64,000 nucleotides of DNA from Struthio camelus (lineage: Eukaryota; Chordata; Aves; Struthioniformes; Struthionidae). Positions 11,901 to 24,800 of this stretch are shown here, piece by piece. The stretch's first letter is position 1, and every line of letters begins with the position of its first letter. The translations under genes were made by a program, and so were the position numbers. The DNA lies in contig NC_090942.1 in the NCBI RefSeq assembly GCF_040807025.1, positions 76,055,987-76,119,986 of the forward strand. Direction: 5' to 3'. The notes beneath the pieces are model-generated. The model was not told the DNA's origin, searched no databases, and worked only from the letters and a program-made list of their open reading frames with translations.

Positions 11901-14900
11901 GGAGACTTTTAAGCTAAGGTTCAACACTAGGAGCAAAAAAAAAAGGCTATCTTTCTTCCCAGCTTCTTCCATGTCTGGGGAAACAGCACTTCGCTATATG
12001 CTCTTTATAAATGAACTGAATCCTATCAGAGAAATAGCTGATTCTATCATCCATTTCTCCCTCAAAAGGAAATGGCTTACGATTGTTGAATACTGACTGT
12101 CTGCTCAAGCTACAGAATGGTGCAGACTAAGGCAGAGGCAGGGAGTACAGGGAATGTTCTTTAACCTGAGTCTGGTAGTTTTGACATAATTAACCTTTTC
12201 TGAGATGTTTGACGCTTCTGGGAACATTAAAAAACAAACAAACGAACTTTTCTGCTTCTCACACTTGGTGTAAGCGTGGACTTTTTTCGGAAACAGATGT
12301 AAACTAAAGTGAATGAAAATGTTTGTGTCCTATTGAGTATTCCCCTGAGAACAGCAGTATCCTTTTCAAAAGCCCAAACGTTGCATCAAAATTACTCAAC
12401 AGAAAGATCTGTTCAGTTTATCTCCACAATTAGTGTCTCATTCTTCTTTTGATTTTGCCCCCAGAAATGAGGTCTTAAAGTAGGCACAAAGTCTACCTAA
12501 ATCTCCATCAAGACCCTTCAAGCAAGCCAACTTGTTGCTCCTGACCTTGGTGTGGCTGCCTGGGTCGGCAGATGACAGAAATCAAGGGTCACATCTCAAA
12601 GTCCCACTATTGTGCTCAGTGAGTTGCCAACACACAGAGCCCTCCTCACGGACCAAACCCGCTCTGGGCCTCCTCTGCAGGGAGCTCTGCAAGGACTGGC
12701 ACATGCAACCCACTTCCTAGCAAAAAGCTCGGGGCTCCACGTAGAGCTAGCCGAGGAGTTACCCAGCGCCCATGAGTATTGTTGGTGTTTTCCTTAGCAC
12801 ATGATATTCTCAAGATATAACCTTTCTATACAGTTCATCACCTATATTAATTGCTTTCAAGATCTTCTAAAATAACTGTTTAACAATTAGTCAGAAACTT
12901 AGTCTCTGATGGGAGTGAAGAGGCAATGCAAAAGACATTGCAGATATAAAATCCATTAACATATTCTAATAACAAAAAGACATTGCAAAAAGTTAACTTG
13001 TTATTTATTTTAGCATACGTTTATTTACTCAAGAAGTAGTTGGTATACCGCAGATCAGAATTAGCTTTCCCTTGTACAGGTCAGAAAAAAGTCTTAGAAG
13101 AAATGATGATAAAATTCACTGGGACTGAGTTTGTGCATCATACTAAAATATAACAGGCGTGAGTCAACGTGCCATACTTCTGCACCCCCCCCCAATCTCT
13201 CTGCTTGCTAAATTTTGTGTGTGTGTGTGAAAACATTTCTATTTTTAAATGAAAACATATATATACTTGTGGGTGGGGAAGTAAACTCACCACATTTTAC
13301 ACAATGCCCTTTTTGGGTACATATGCAAAACCATTCACTATTTAGTAGGTTGGTTTCCTAACAGATCAGTTTTATTGTAGTGGATTAAAACATGCCAATT
13401 AAGATAGAGAAACACAAGTGTCCTTCATAGATTGGCTAGTTACCATGAAAGCTTTGGAGCCTGGATAGCCTGAATGTTGTGCAATGGACAGTATGTAACA
13501 GAAATCGAATTTTCATTTAAATTGAAGGGTCTCCCCAATCCCAGTAGGAAAATGTCTATATTGATTTCAGCTATGGTATGAGTTTATTATAAAATGCTAG
13601 CTATATATTTATCAATATTTTTAAAGTAGTGAGCATATGAGTTGTGTTCTGAGAGTCTGACTGAGATTTAAGTTATTTCATAGAGAGAGAGAATGGAGAG
13701 AGGGACAAAGACCTGTCTCCAGGACTGGTGATTATGGCACTTGCTGGATTCAGGAAAAACAAAGAACAAAAATTCCGGTGCCTGGACCAAAACACATGCA
13801 AGTATTTTATGTTAAAAGTTCACCGGAAAAATGATTGATCCCCTCATACCTCATACCCTACAGAGGGGCTTTAACTCTTGAACTTCCATATGAAACACAG
13901 CATGACTGCTTTTGGCCGCTGTGTTCTTGGAAGACCAGAGCGATTCCCATCCAGCTTTTGGAGCAGAGACCTTCTGGAGGCTAGTGGCTGAGAGCCCTGG
14001 ATGCCCTGCAGCCTGCTTTTCTGCTCCTCTACATTTTCCCTCCTTTTGATGCCCAGCTTATCCACAAATCCAGGTAGAGCTGCAGTTACTCAACACATTG
14101 AAGATACTCAAAGCCCCAGGAGGGCTAGAAATCCCCTTCCGTGTATGCAGGAGCTCCTTGAGGACTAAAAATATACTTTTGAAGCGCTTCCTTTTTGTGA
14201 AATCTTGTCCACACTTCTGGAGGACATTGTTGCTAGCTTTACAAGCAGAAAAGAGCCAGAGCACATTGCACAGCCTCTGCCAGCCTAGGACACCTAGAGC
14301 AAATGGGAGATAAAGCAATAGCTCCCTTACAGGAATGGCAGCTATTTCCACACTGCATCCCAGGATGAAGGTTTAGGTAGAGCTGACCCCTTCTCACTTT
14401 GCTGTACAAAAAACTCATAGAGTTTTTTTCTTTCAATTTTAAGCATCAGCATGCTATTTGCCTTCTGGCTTGGCTTCTTTAGAATATAGCTGGATCACCT
14501 TTTCTCAAACCTTGAGATAGAAGAGTTAAATTAGCAGAATCCCAGGAGCCCTAGGCTTAAAGAAAAGTTGTATATATATGTATTCATGTACCTATATCCT
14601 GAAACTCATGGTAGAATCACAAGAGTTGGCATCACTGACTCTCGGAGTACCTGGAATCCTTCATGTAAGGCAAAAGTTTTATACATATCGTCTCTGATTT
14701 TTCACCTCAAACACAATTACTTGCTTGTCATTCATGTGAAGTGAATAATCATAGCTCCATAAAGTTCAGCATGCCCTTTATCTTCACTGAATAGAGTTGC
14801 GTCAGTTCACAAATTAGATCTTGGCTCTTAAAAACAACTCAACTGAAAGCAACTGAAAGCTGCAGACTATGACTGCTATCTGTGTCAGCCTCAAGATACT

Positions 14901-17900
14901 GGGAGAAGGTTGGATACCTCAGTTTTGGTAATATCTGGCTGTTTGCTGTCAGATCTCATCATCCTTGGGAGAACAGCATAACAGGAATACTAAGCATATA
15001 TTTTTCCAACACAAATACTATTAGGAGCATCAGAATGAACCTTTGATAACAAACTCAACAGCAGGAGCTCACATGAGTCACAAACTGGCTCAGAAGAAAA
15101 GAATAGAGAGAGTCATTTGGAAATGCACTTAATTAAAAAGAGGTAAGAGTGGCTACTTAAAGTGATAGATGCCCAATTAGGAACACAGATAATGGAGAGA
15201 GAAAAGCATCTCCAGAGAGCATCTCGTAACTTGGATAGGAAAGATTGAGGCCATCATCTTTGTAAGGGATAAATTCCTACTATCGGGGTTGTCCACCTCA
15301 GTGCGTGAACTTCACATAAGGCTGTGGTTAATTTGTTTTATTTGGAGATACCACTCATTTAAAGCCATTGTACTCACACCTGTAGAGAGGTGCTTGCCAC
15401 TGTATGCTTCAGTCTCGAGTCTTACCAACTCAGCTTATGCAAGACACTTACACTGCAATACCTGTGCATCCACTTTGAGCAGCACCATTGGAATTATGTA
15501 TCTCTATACATACATACATATATTATGTTACAGCAAAGTGTATCATGTATTAGATGATGATATAGCAAGACAAAACCAGTGTAAATTGATTAGTTAAAAG
15601 GCTGGTTACAAGTGTTCTCTTTTCAGTCTTTTAAGTTATTGTCACTGGCCCAGTTGTACTTTATCGATATGGATAACACTGAGCTTATATTTTGGTAATA
15701 AGCCTTGGAGCAGATCTTCCCTGAGCTTCCTTCACAGCTCATGGCTGGAGCTAAAGCAGTTTACAGAAGAAAAATGCTTTGCTGAGGGCTTTTAAAACCC
15801 CTCCGAAAGTTGACATCTAAAACAGTTCTTCTTAAGGAGTCAGAAAGGGTAAGCTTGCACCGGTCCTGCTGCAGCAGCTCAGAAGAGGAGAGGAAGGCAC
15901 CTGCGCAGCAGCCAATGCCCAGCTGATGCTCCTCCCAAATCTGCCTGCAAAAACTCACAGCATCTTGGCAAAAAGCCAAGGCTGGGTTCACTTGGACAAG
16001 CCTCTGTAAAATTACTTCTTTGCAATTTACATAGTCAAGACCAATACGTTACGGAAGAGGAAATGCAGAGACAAGGTTCCAAGAACAAGGTCATAGTACT
16101 TGCCAGTAGCAAAGGCAAAATAGCAACAATATTCCCTTTTGTCCTGGCACCATAATTTTTCCAAATTATTTAAATTATGAGTGGCTTCATTAGGACACTG
16201 GTCTACAAAAATAATGAAAATTAAAAGAGTCAGTAACTACTGGAATTTATATTGGAGAAATTGTGGAACAAATTACTGCTTAGTTTTCAGAAAACAACCA
16301 GGAAATTGCAAGGTTATTTTAACTGTGGGTGAAACAGTAGCCTGCAGAGGAACTCGTCATGCTTTTGAGACTAGTGACAATATAAAAGCAAAATCTACAA
16401 GACAGAAAATTGTAAATGAATGACTCATTTGCTACTCCTTTCTGGAAGAGGAAACGACAGTCTTCAGTGAGACTCACTCAGCTCTCCAGCTTCACAGCAG
16501 CCTGAAAGATGAAGGCCAGAGCTGCAGTTCATCACAGAAGTCCAGGCCTCTGCAAAGATGATGTTACTTTGAAACTTATGAGGTGTAGCTTATGCACATG
16601 ATGGGTTCTAAGTAAAGGGCAGGACTTCCTGTCATTATCCCATACATGACAATGTCCAAAATGCTCAGCACAATCTACGGTACCTGCCTGAGCATTGTGA
16701 AGTGAAAGTCAAGAGTGACTAATATGCACAGACATGAATGCACAACTAAAATAAGCTAGCCAGAGTAAATCTGCAGTAAATAAAAGAAACAGAGTCCCAA
16801 AAGACAGAGAAAAGGGGTACTCCCACCCTTCTCTCAGGGAGCCCAAACTGTCTTTGGTCAAAGGCTGGTGCAAGTCCTTTTGAAGTGAATGGAAACAGCT
16901 GCCTGTTGTTAGTGAGGCCCTTACGACCTCTTAATTTCTAACTAACTGAGCTGTTAAAACCACCATAGCAGTGCAATGTAAGGAGGAACAGAAGGCATTC
17001 AGGGAAATCAAAGGAGGACTTTTCAGGGGCTTTTTTTGAAGTCATCCAGAACCTGCCTGTGTGATGCAGGAGGTAGCAGAAAGGCAACCACCCAAGGAGA
17101 ATAAAAATGCTAATGCCAGCAGAAGTGCTTTAATGAATGAAAAGTGTCCATGTGACTGGAAAGCCTTTAAGTGTTAAGAGTTAGTAATTACATAGTAATT
17201 ATTGACAAGTATGTAGTAAGAGGAAAAATCTTCTTTATGATCAGCAGTGTTGAGCTCTCTCTTCTTATCCACCCTTCAGGTCTTTAAAACTGAATTGACT
17301 GTTTGTTATTTTCTCTGCCGAGAAACTGGGTGGAGGGAACAAGAGCACAGACCAAGGACTGCTAGTCCAGATAATCTCTATTTTCAATCTGTAGTTTAGC
17401 TAATGCTTAACCACCGAATAAACAAAGCCATGCGAGTGGTAAGGAATTTTATTTGATGAGGGAAGCATTAGAAAGTGTATGTCTTTCCAAGTCCTCTCTT
17501 ACCTGCAAAGCCACTTTAAGATTGTGTTAAAGATGCATTTGTATATCTGGTCAAGAAGATGTCTCGCACACCACTTGGGTGGTCAAGGGTAGCAATCAAG
17601 CTCCAAGTTAGCTGTGCTTTGATTATCTGCTTTTGAAGGGCAAAACAATCTACCTCTAGCAGATACATGAGATTTTGTTAAACAGCCTCTTTCCCTTCCT
17701 CCTAATCTGTGCAAGATGGCAAACAGAAAAACACTTGGCTTTTGTTTGATGCTCTGATGAAAGAACGGTCTGTTTTTGTAAAGGCTGCATTCTCAAATGT
17801 GCTCTGCTAAAACCCTCTCTGCTTTAAAAAGCGGGAAATGGAACTACTCAGCATCAGTATGAGAGAAGATAGCTGGGGTTAACAGGCATTAACACAGGCC

Positions 17901-18474
17901 AGGACCAACTGCTGAATTCCTTTGTCTGGCATCAGCCAGATGACACAACACAGAACTCTTGTTACTTTCTTGAAAATCCACATTGTGTCACACACCCATA
18001 AAATATGGTTTAATTCCTAGTTTATGAATAAGACACAACATCCTTCTTAAATTAAAAACAAAACATAAAACTTCTTCCAAATAGTAATGAAAGACATTAC
18101 CCAAAAGACTACAGGCCTCTTGAGGTTCTTCACGTTCTCAGTTATTTCTATAACCTCATTGCTCTCCTTATTTATTGCTTCTTCTCCTTCCAAATTAAGT
18201 CAAAGTAGTGTCTGTGACAGCTGAAGAATATGCAAGTGTGTGGGGAAGCAGCACACCACTGACACTCCATCACTGACTGAGGACAGAGAAGAAAGGGGAT
18301 TGCTGGGGCAAGAGATCGTGCAGATCCCTGCCCCCGTGAGACTTGCCCACTCCTAACCTGGCTAAGCCCGATCTCAGGGCAGCACATTGTCAGGGGCGAT
18401 GTGTACCAGAAGACGATTAGGAGCAGCAGCAAAGTATTCTCTCAGTGCCAGAAGCCCTGGGAAAGTGCGCCTAA
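5999..18474. other. Intergenic, no gene recognised
   Basis: About 12.5 kb of mostly AT-rich sequence with no exon or RNA gene I can identify. It holds a 17-T run (10,643-10,659), a 9-C run (13,185-13,193) with a short GT run beside it, and two TATA-box-like motifs: TATATAAAG at 6,512-6,520 and TATAAAAGG at 8,094-8,102. Overlapping open frames on both strands at 9,960-10,356 look like chance. Confidence 0.6.
8094..8122 (+). promoter_or_regulatory. Candidate TATA-type core promoter without a recognised gene
   Basis: TATAAAAGG at 8,094 is preceded by a locally GC-rich stretch ('ccctggagcgagcgcagg'). It is followed 24 bases later by an initiator-like TCACTTT at 8,116-8,122. The spacing is slightly short for a TATA/Inr pair. 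No coding sequence follows, so if it is real it would drive a non-coding or unannotated transcript. Confidence 0.25.
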
Positions 18475-18870
18475 CGTGAAGACTTGGTGTCAGTGCCAAG
18501 ACGGACAGGTGCGCATGAGCTGTCCGGGTGCAGATATCGAAACCAGGGCAAGGACGTGAGAGAGGGAAGATAATCTCGATGCAGAGCGCGGCTTGTAGTA
18601 ATGTAGCAAAGCAACTTTAATCTGTAAACACAGCTGTATTCTCACATACTAAGGTATATAAGAGAGGACGAGATATGAAATAAACAATCTTGCTTCACTA
18701 CACACAAGGTTCGTGTCTCAATCCCCACAGCACATGGCAGTGATGCGGGGCCCGAGTGCATGTCTGGGAGTCCCCGGGGCTGGCTTGGGGGCTGCTCACT
18801 GACGTGAGACCCTGCCGGCTCCAGAGGCGGCGAGTGGGCAGTCGGACTCAGTGACAGTGCCACTTGCTAC
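18475..18870 (+). mobile_element. Endogenous retrovirus LTR (solo or with short leader remnant)
   Basis: The block is distinctly more CpG- and GC-rich than its surroundings. It carries, in order, a TATA box (TATATAAG, 18,655-18,662), a poly(A) signal (AATAAA, 18,679-18,684), and a U5-like segment ending in CCCCACA at about 18,722-18,728. The 24-base TATA-to-AATAAA spacing mirrors the compact U3-R layout of avian alpharetroviral and ERVK-type LTRs. About 140 bases of GC-rich sequence after it may be a leader remnant. No gag, pol or env frame is present nearby. The left boundary and any target-site duplication could not be fixed; U3 may start as early as about 18,240. Confidence 0.55.
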
Positions 18871-21800
18871 ACCAAAATATCTCTGCCTCCTGGTGCTCTT
18901 CAGCAGCTGTTTCCTAGTTGCTCCAGAATCTGAATTTCTTACCAGCTCCTTAAGCTCCAGCTCGCTCTCTTCTGGTTTTCTTGTCTTTGGATGTGGAAGC
19001 TAACTACTTAACATGTTTTGCCTTAGTTAAGGTGTAAAAATTCTCAGTAACGCTTAGGATAGTTTGCATGTTGCCAAGGCCTCCTATGAATATTAAGTTA
19101 AACGCAGAGACTTGCTGGTGACTCTCCAACAGTATATAGACTGTTTAGAGTGGCAAAATACTTTATAGAAGTTAGCAAATGTTGCTAACGTATTGGAATT
19201 TAAGCAGGAGGCTCCCATGGATTTTCCTCCAATTCAGAGAGTTTCTCTTAGCTCCACCCAACAAGCATTGATTATTCAAGCCATCAGAGAAATAACTTTG
19301 TCAGTGTTTCCTATTCTGCACTTTGAGTCAAGGTTCTGTGCGGTCTATAATCAAAGCAAGCTTCCCCCTCTACCAAATACTCATAGTCATGAGCAGAATT
19401 TGCAGGAATATTTTCATAAGACTCCAAATAAAACGATGTGAACACAAATGATCTCTAAGACACTTCAGGAACAGGAGATCTAGAAACAGTTGTGTTACAG
19501 GCAAGGACTGTGTCTAATGTTTACTTCCCGCTCAGACATCACTTCACCATTGCTTGTCACAAATAAAGTTTTCCCATTTGGAAAATGAGAATAATATGCT
19601 AATCAGTTCCTTTGTTAAAAATCGACTTCTGCAGTGTCTGCCTCGTATGCAGATAGTCCAGTAATTTAATCCAAAATGCACTGAAATCAAAACATAGGTT
19701 TCTATTGATTTAAGTGGTCATTTATCAAGGTCTCAATGTACTACGTCATGTGAATAAGGATGACAGAGTCAAATATCGGAATGAAGGCTATAGATGTGCA
19801 AGACATTATTAAGGCTAAAGAACAAGAAGCTAGGAGGAAATAGGTCTTCGCTTTTGGAATCTGAAAGTTTAAAAAAGGCTTCAACAGCCTCTTTAAAATA
19901 GATGGAAAAAATATTAACAATTTACACCATGCTCTAATATGCAAGTTTTCCTGAAATAACAAAGTAAATTGAGTATTTTTAGTAAAGAAAAAGAACCTTT
20001 CATGATCTCCTATAATTCCTTTTTGTACCATCTGTGCTTACAGCCTTTATAATGCTTGAATAGGGAACACATTGAAATGCTAAATTCTTCACTGAGAAAA
20101 AAGAAGCATGAGGCATTAGTTAGTTTAAACAGGGCTCTTTACCTATTTAACATATACATCCAAATTGTCTTCAAAATAGGACTTTCATCTTGCTAATTGC
20201 ATGTGCAATTAAAACTGAGGTTATTGACATGAAGGTGGACACAACACTTTGATAAGCAAACTTTCACAAACATTCAAACATTCAAAAACTTTCATAAGCC
20301 CTCAGATGAGTGCTTTTTAACTCTCTTCTAAAAAGTTTCTAAACTCTGTAGACCTCCACAGTAAAAGTCATAAATTTCCATTGCAAAAACATGCATTTTT
20401 ATTCCCTTTTGCTGGCCTGATATGTGTATCTTAGCATGGAAGACGTTGTTGCATTTACTAACAAGCCTGCAAAACACACGCACTGCTGCTCCTCCTCAGA
20501 ACAGCCTGCTTTTGTTCCCAGATAACAGTACCACTCTTTTTTTAGCTCAAATAATAGATATTGGAGGGTGAGGAAAGAACTACCAAAGGCTCTGCCATGC
20601 ATTGATTCTCTGTAGCAGAGAAGCAAAAAATATGTAGAAGAATTAGAAACCGTAGTTGTTTCAGTGCTTGGGGTGACGCATTTTTATAAGCCAGGAAGGT
20701 AACTTGTTGAGCAATTGTCATTTTGTCTTCAGATGTACCTCTGCACTCCATGGAAAGAAGAGCTAAAATTTTGGGTTAGTCTCACAAGGCTCAGCCTAAA
20801 GTTTGCTTCCTGATTTGAAAGAGCCAGAATTCACTTGTGAACAATGTTGAAATGGAAGCTGCTAAAGGTAAATCTTTCCTATGGGATTTCTATCACATCT
20901 TTCTTCAGCTCGGAAATGCCGTTTTGCTGAGTGCGACCAAGACAATGAGACTATTAAGCAACTCAGCTTTGTTTTGCATGCCGTGGAAACTCTAATTCCC
21001 TCTCGGGAGAGGATCCATGTAAGAGAAGAAGCTGCTATTAGCATCTGTAATCGAGCAGTATAGCCAGAGAAACAAGAGGCCTCTTCAAGGATGAGCCTTT
21101 CATCCAGTGTTTTACACTGTTCAGCCCAAGTGGTTCCTCACCACTAAGGCCCCTTAGGCACACTGTACTGCCCTGATAATGCTGGTGGAGCTCAAGTCCT
21201 TAAATGAAGAGTGACTGAGTTAAACTGAGAAAGCCAACTTTTATTTGCATGCGCAGAAAATATTTTATCTATCAATAGAGCCAGTCATGCTTTCCACGTT
21301 CTTTTTTTTTCTTTCATCAAAGCGTTCAAACTGACAAAAAATATTGTGAAATAGTTTTTTAAGTGAAAAGTGAATCAAAAAAGCTAGAGTATAAAAAAAC
21401 AGTCTGCCATGATATCAAAGGACATCACTGCTTTTGAAAAGCACCGAGTCAGACGTAGTGGCCAAATGTAAACAAGGTCTGGCTAGTTTCATGACCGGCA
21501 ATACCAGTTATTGCTCTGTCTGGCAATCAAGCCCATGCTGTTCCCACCCCAGCTCTGACTGCAGGCAGGGCACCCCTCAGTTGCCTGCCAGGGACTAAAA
21601 AATGTATTCCTTACCAAAACTTCTAGCTGCAGAGAGACAGCCCTGCCAGATAACACATATCTGCGCTCAAGCGTGCACTGCAGCAAAAGGCTGTCAGTAA
21701 CCCGGACCATTTACAGGATTTTTCATTCATTGCCACTTGTGATTGCATCTCCAGTGCTTGTCTTGCATCATCTTATTCACGGTCTCCTATATTTGGTCAA

Positions 21801-24800
21801 AAGCTGGCTCCTAACCTCATATTCTTTCCCCTGCATTAAAGAAAGGTGTCTCATTTGCTTTACATTACTGATGGTGTGACAGCTCATCCCGTGAGGTTTT
21901 CTGGCCCTGACTCATAAAGCACTCTGCCTGTGGGGCTCTTCCTATGCACAAGCAGATCCCTGGGGCAGCTTGGGGCTGGTAGAGTCAAAGGGGCACAACG
22001 GTTTTGCTGGCTTTGTCTTTCAGTATTTCTAGGCTCTATCACTACGCAGCCTTGCCCCTAAGATAGCTGGAATTAATATTACAGAGCAAAGCACCTTCAG
22101 ATATTGCAAAGAAGGAACTGAGGGTATCAACTCAGTTCAGACTTTAAATGTCGTATCGCTCTTTAGACTAAGTCGAATCTGCTTCTCAGACAACCGTATG
22201 GGAATGCTAGATCTACAATTTCCACATCTGAATTTACAACTTTGCCATTCGTCTTAGCCCACATCTGCCCACATCTGTGGAAATAGGTTCTCATTCATTC
22301 TTCCTGCTGCAAATGCAATCACTACTGGTACTGAGCTAGTACCAGAAAACACGGATTCCCCTAATGAAAGGCAAGCCAATTATGCCTAATGATGTTAAGT
22401 GGGTTACTCAGAAGGTATTATCTGTTGCTACTGTGATGGAAACTGGGTTGCTATGATGTTGATCCTCCTGATTTTTTTTTTTTAACACTTGTCAGGCTTA
22501 ATCATCTACCTGGAAATGGCACAGTAACATCAAAATCAAAGAGAATAAAGACAAAAATCATCAAGGGACAAATGTGAACTATTAATAAGCTTCAGCCCTT
22601 CATAATGCCAACACATTCCAGCCAGACATACTACACAAAAAATTCAGGTCACTTCAATTTTATATCAACAAGGTTATTTTTGTATTGTTCTTTTTTGGCC
22701 AACGGTATTAAAAGCATCATAGCGGACACAATAAAGCACTGCAGAGTAAACCCTAAAATGGTAACTGGACCGTGCAGCTTTAACTCCCACTGATGAGGCT
22801 TTTCTGTCTGTCCCTTCCGGGAAGGAAGACTAATGAGGATCACACTATCTATCCCATCCTATCTTAATCCTTTCCTTCCTCCTCCTTCCATAAGTATTGA
22901 ACCACTTGGCCAATTACAACCAAATTTGATGAAGCTCCCAGAAGTTTTATGAGACAGGGACTGGGCAGAGGAAAGAGACCCTGTATGGCCCTGAGGGACA
23001 GAAAGGCTGATTAACTAACCTTTTACTAGACCTCAGAGAATCCACAGATGAGCAAGGCATTACAAGTGAGATGGTCCCCATCGCATGGATCTAAATAAGA
23101 ACCTTTTTAAACCCACTTTGACTGCAGCTTCAACTGGCTATAGATTTCCAAGCTCTGTGTCCCTGTGCGGTGTAGCAACCTCACCATGCAGTATACCACC
23201 CTCCTCATGACTGAATCCAGAAATCACTTTAAAATGATTTTTCTAGGCCTTTTACACTAGATAAATGAAATACATGTGATGTGATATTACTGAGCAGTGG
23301 AATTAATTCTATCTCTTGCTACGGAGATTTTATTCTACTTTCATGCCGGCTTCTTTATCATTTCTGCACTCTGCACAAATTAGAACAAGCCCCTTAGAGC
23401 TGAACACTGAACTCTAGTTTGTTAATGTGGGCAGAGATCGCCTATTCTTACTGAAAAGAATACCCAGAGGTTTGAGATAGGAGCTAAATGAATTTGGCCA
23501 ATGGCAACCTAAGTAGGATTCAAGCTGATTTAAAGATAAAAGATCCTGCGTCTCTTTTACCACCTCTCCAGACCATCTGGCTTTCTGATCAGGAACTGAG
23601 CCACAGAAATAAATGGACAAAAAAAGCTGTCTCACACTATGAGCGCTTTCATTTCACCTGTATTAAGATAAAGGAGAATTCATTTTGAAAATCCATAATG
23701 CAAAAGATTTGTGCAATATTTCCCTGTGAGGTACAGAAGTCTGAAAAAAAGGAAGACTTTCTAATCAAAATATTCTAATAACATGAGTCATCTTATAAAT
23801 TTGCTTTGTACATCCATCATAGAGGCACACTTAGTGAACATAAAGTTGAGGAGTGAAAAATTTGTGTGCACCAGCAGTGATTTGGAGATTTGCAGATTAG
23901 CAGTATCAGCAATTTTCCAGGGAAATGCTTGTTTCTATCATAAAAGGCTGAATCACCGGAATTCACATGCTCCAAGGAAAAATGTTGATTTTATGGAATG
24001 TTTTTACAACACCTGGAGAAATAAGTGGGCTTATCTTGGCTTGCTGGCTACCTCCTTTGTTCTCCTGGTAGCCAGCACTCTGTATATCCCTAAGCAATGA
24101 GGAGAAGACCTGCTCCTAAGCTAGTGAACTAGTGGTTCCTTAGATGTCAAACTGGATTCCTTTTTTCAAATGTGCCTGCTCTGTGGAAAACTTTGCATTA
24201 GACATTTTGTTTCGGGGGGGGGGGCATTTTCCTAAATGCTTTTTGCAGGTTGCGTATTTTGTGCTTTTGAGCTGTTGGCGTGCAAAGGAGGATATTGCCA
24301 CTGTCACCTGGGAGTGGGGGTCTTTGGGCTTTTCACACTGTGAGGAGTCATGCTGCAAGACACTTGGTCCTGGCTCCGTCAGGTACTCCAGGACCCAGAT
24401 GCGTGCCTCACCACGTGCCCCGGCATAGCTTTCTCTCACATGCTGGGAAAACAAGAAGCTTGAGAGGGCTCAATGAAATGCAAATTTAGCTGATTCAAAA
24501 GGAAAACGAAAGTCAGAGGGCTTGCACAGGAAACAGTCTGGGGGCAGGGAAAGGAGACTGAAAGCCTTTCATTCAAATGCAAAGCGCAAATTTGCCTTCT
24601 CAGGATGAGCAAAACCCCCTTCAGTGGGGTGAGTTTTCTGAGGGAGCAGGACCATAGTTGGTAGCAAAACCTGCGACAGTTCAGTCCTGAGAAATACTGT
24701 GCGTTAAATCATCCCTTGTGTATTCTTGTAAATGCAGCCCGACTGCACAACACTTTCTGGTTTTGTCGTGAGATTTGTCACTGCTGTGGGGGGCGGGGGG

